Source: Micromonospora coxensis (GTDB lineage: Bacteria > Actinomycetota > Actinomycetes > Mycobacteriales > Micromonosporaceae). Taken from it: a stretch of 64,000 nt of DNA. Position 1 is the first letter of the stretch. The number at the start of each line of letters is the position of its first letter. A model generated the notes under the pieces. That model had not been told where the DNA came from and searched no databases. It saw only the letters and a program-made list of their open reading frames with translations. A program made the translations under genes and the position numbers. Below are positions 63,107 to 64,000 of this stretch, in pieces. Where the stretch lies: positions 4,526,001-4,590,000 of the forward strand of contig NZ_LT607753.1 of NCBI RefSeq assembly GCF_900090295.1, written 5' to 3'.

Positions 63107-64000
63107 TCAGTGCTCCCGGTAGGTGGCGAGGTCGAAGTCGGCGTACGCGCCGTCGCCGCCGAGGTCCTGCACCCACAGGCCGAGGAACGCGCCGGTGAAT
63201 CCCCAGGCCGCCGGCTCGCCGTCGATGATCAGCGCGGCGTGCTCGTCGGAGAGGATGGTGGCGTCCAACTGCACCGGGAGCTGTCGCCAGCCGGCGCCGA
63301 GGTCGTAGCCGAAGCGCACGACGGGCCCGTCGAACACCGCCCGCAGGCCGACCCGGCCGGCCCCGGTGGCGTCGACGCTCAGCGCCGGGTACGGGGTGCG
63401 CCGGCCGCTGTCGGAGCTGAGCAGCTCCAGCACCGTCCGCCCGTCGTCGGCGCGGGTCAGGTAGAGGTGGTGCCAGTTGAGGGTGTTGTAGTAGGCGGTG
63501 ATCCCGGCCAGTTGGCGGTGGTCGACCGGGTCGAACTCGACCACGGTCTCCAGCGAGCAGTGCGTCGCGCCGACGCGCCGGGCGACCAGGCTGGGGGCCT
63601 GCCGACCCACCGGTGACTGTCCGCCGTGCACCCGCAGGTACGACGGGCGTGACCGCAGGTCGATCCAGTCCGGGGTGGCCGGCCGGCGCAGCGTCGACCA
63701 GCAGTTGCCCAGCTCCGGCTCGTCGAAGTGGTCGGTGGCGGGCTCCGCCGGCCACGGATGCGCGGGCAGGCCGGGCGCGACGACCTCGTCCGCCGGCACG
63801 CCTCCGGGGATGCGGGGCCAGCCGCCCCGGGGCCACTCGACCCGCTGGATGGCGGTCTCCCGCCCCAGCACGCAGTTGCCCAGCGGGGTGTAGGGGCGGC
63901 CGACCAGGTGGGCCAGGTACCACTCGCCGTGCGGGGTGCGGACGAGGCTGCCGTGGCCGGCCTTCTGCAACCGCAGGTCGGGCCGGCCCACGGAGGTCAG
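63107..64000 (-). CDS. Glycoside hydrolase family 43 beta-xylosidase-like, 5' end outside window
   Basis: The frame is open to the window edge, so only the C-terminal 298 residues are seen. They include the end of the five-bladed GH43 propeller (LQKAGHGSLVRTPHGEWYLAHLVGRPYTP, LGRETAIQRVEWPRGGWPRI) and the GH43-type concanavalin-like C-terminal domain (WSTLRRPATPDWIDLRSRPSYLRVHGG, AGITAYYNTLNWHHLYLTR, AAWGFTGAFLGLWVQDLGGDGAYADFDLATYRE; landmark regions). It likely acts on xylo- or arabino-oligosaccharides. The catalytic residues lie in the missing part. Confidence 0.9.
   Translation of the reverse strand: MTSVGRPDLRLQKAGHGSLVRTPHGEWYLAHLVGRPYTPLGNCVLGRETAIQRVEWPRGGWPRIPGGVPADEVVAPGLPAHPWPAEPATDHFDEPELGNCWSTLRRPATPDWIDLRSRPSYLRVHGGQSPVGRQAPSLVARRVGATHCSLETVVEFDPVDHRQLAGITAYYNTLNWHHLYLTRADDGRTVLELLSSDSGRRTPYPALSVDATGAGRVGLRAVFDGPVVRFGYDLGAGWRQLPVQLDATILSDEHAALIIDGEPAAWGFTGAFLGLWVQDLGGDGAYADFDLATYREH

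Overview
The window is a chromosomal stretch of a high-GC actinomycete, most likely Micromonospora or a close relative in Micromonosporaceae. The grounds are the strongly GC-biased third codon positions, frequent GTG starts and stop/start overlaps of the ATGA, GTGA and TGATG kind, and a gene order close to the mycobacterial block manB / SIS protein / manA / ahcY / mtrAB / lpqB / comF-like / hpf / secA. A prfB-ftsE-ftsX-smpB-ssrA block follows. No phage, integrase, IS element, CRISPR array or biosynthetic gene cluster was seen.

Region by region. (1) 1-794: 3' part of an aldehyde dehydrogenase. (2) 810-7540: a polymorphic-toxin island. A YbaB-like protein, a WXG100-like protein and a 1348-aa toxin lie on +. 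The toxin has a CpnT-like N-terminus, a long linker, a papain-like domain and a C-terminal RelA/SpoT-like domain. A 96-aa candidate immunity gene overlaps its 3' end. Upstream, in divergent orientation, is a protein joining YrhB-like, YwqJ-deaminase-like and SUKH-3 modules. (3) 7590-16740: endonuclease V, a type I membrane protein, then sugar-phosphate genes (manB, Trm112-like, SIS protein, CDF transporter, manA) and ahcY behind a structured leader. (4) 16824-24433: RDD and SpoIIM-like membrane proteins, a 52-aa membrane protein, and a five-gene operon (membrane protein, DUF4129, DUF4350, MoxR ATPase, DUF58) with every junction overlapping. (5) 24602-35928: mtrA-mtrB-lpqB, a ComF-like PRTase, hpf, two tandem-domain GNAT proteins on the opposite strand, and secA. 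(6) 36189-42007: an Rv3235-like protein, an excisionase-type HTH protein, a 24-bp repeat array, a DUF6912-like protein, a membrane protein, pruA and a PadR regulator. (7) 42073-46032: prfB, ftsE, ftsX, smpB and tmRNA. (8) 46236-64000: accessory functions. These include a lipoprotein, a benzoylformate-decarboxylase-like ThDP enzyme, MTA phosphorylase, YqgE, tRNA-Ala, a VOC protein, a secreted S1 protease, a membrane-anchored hydrolase, a solute-binding lipoprotein, a secreted protein with two cysteine-peptidase folds, an ECF sigma factor with its partner membrane protein (and a decayed second copy of the latter 6 kb away), a WYL regulator divergent from an epoxide hydrolase, and the end of a GH43 enzyme.

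The best candidate for something little described is the toxin island. The RelA/SpoT-like tip keeps the R-x-K-x3-S-x3-K, catalytic Asp and E-x-Q signatures, but the usual G-Y-x-S-L-H acceptor segment is replaced. Other leads are the 10-bp-period GTTTGC direct repeats before both the HTH gene and its downstream neighbour, the ahcY leader hairpin, the 19-bp inverted repeat upstream of pruA, and the in-frame internally deleted paralogue of the sigma-factor partner gene.
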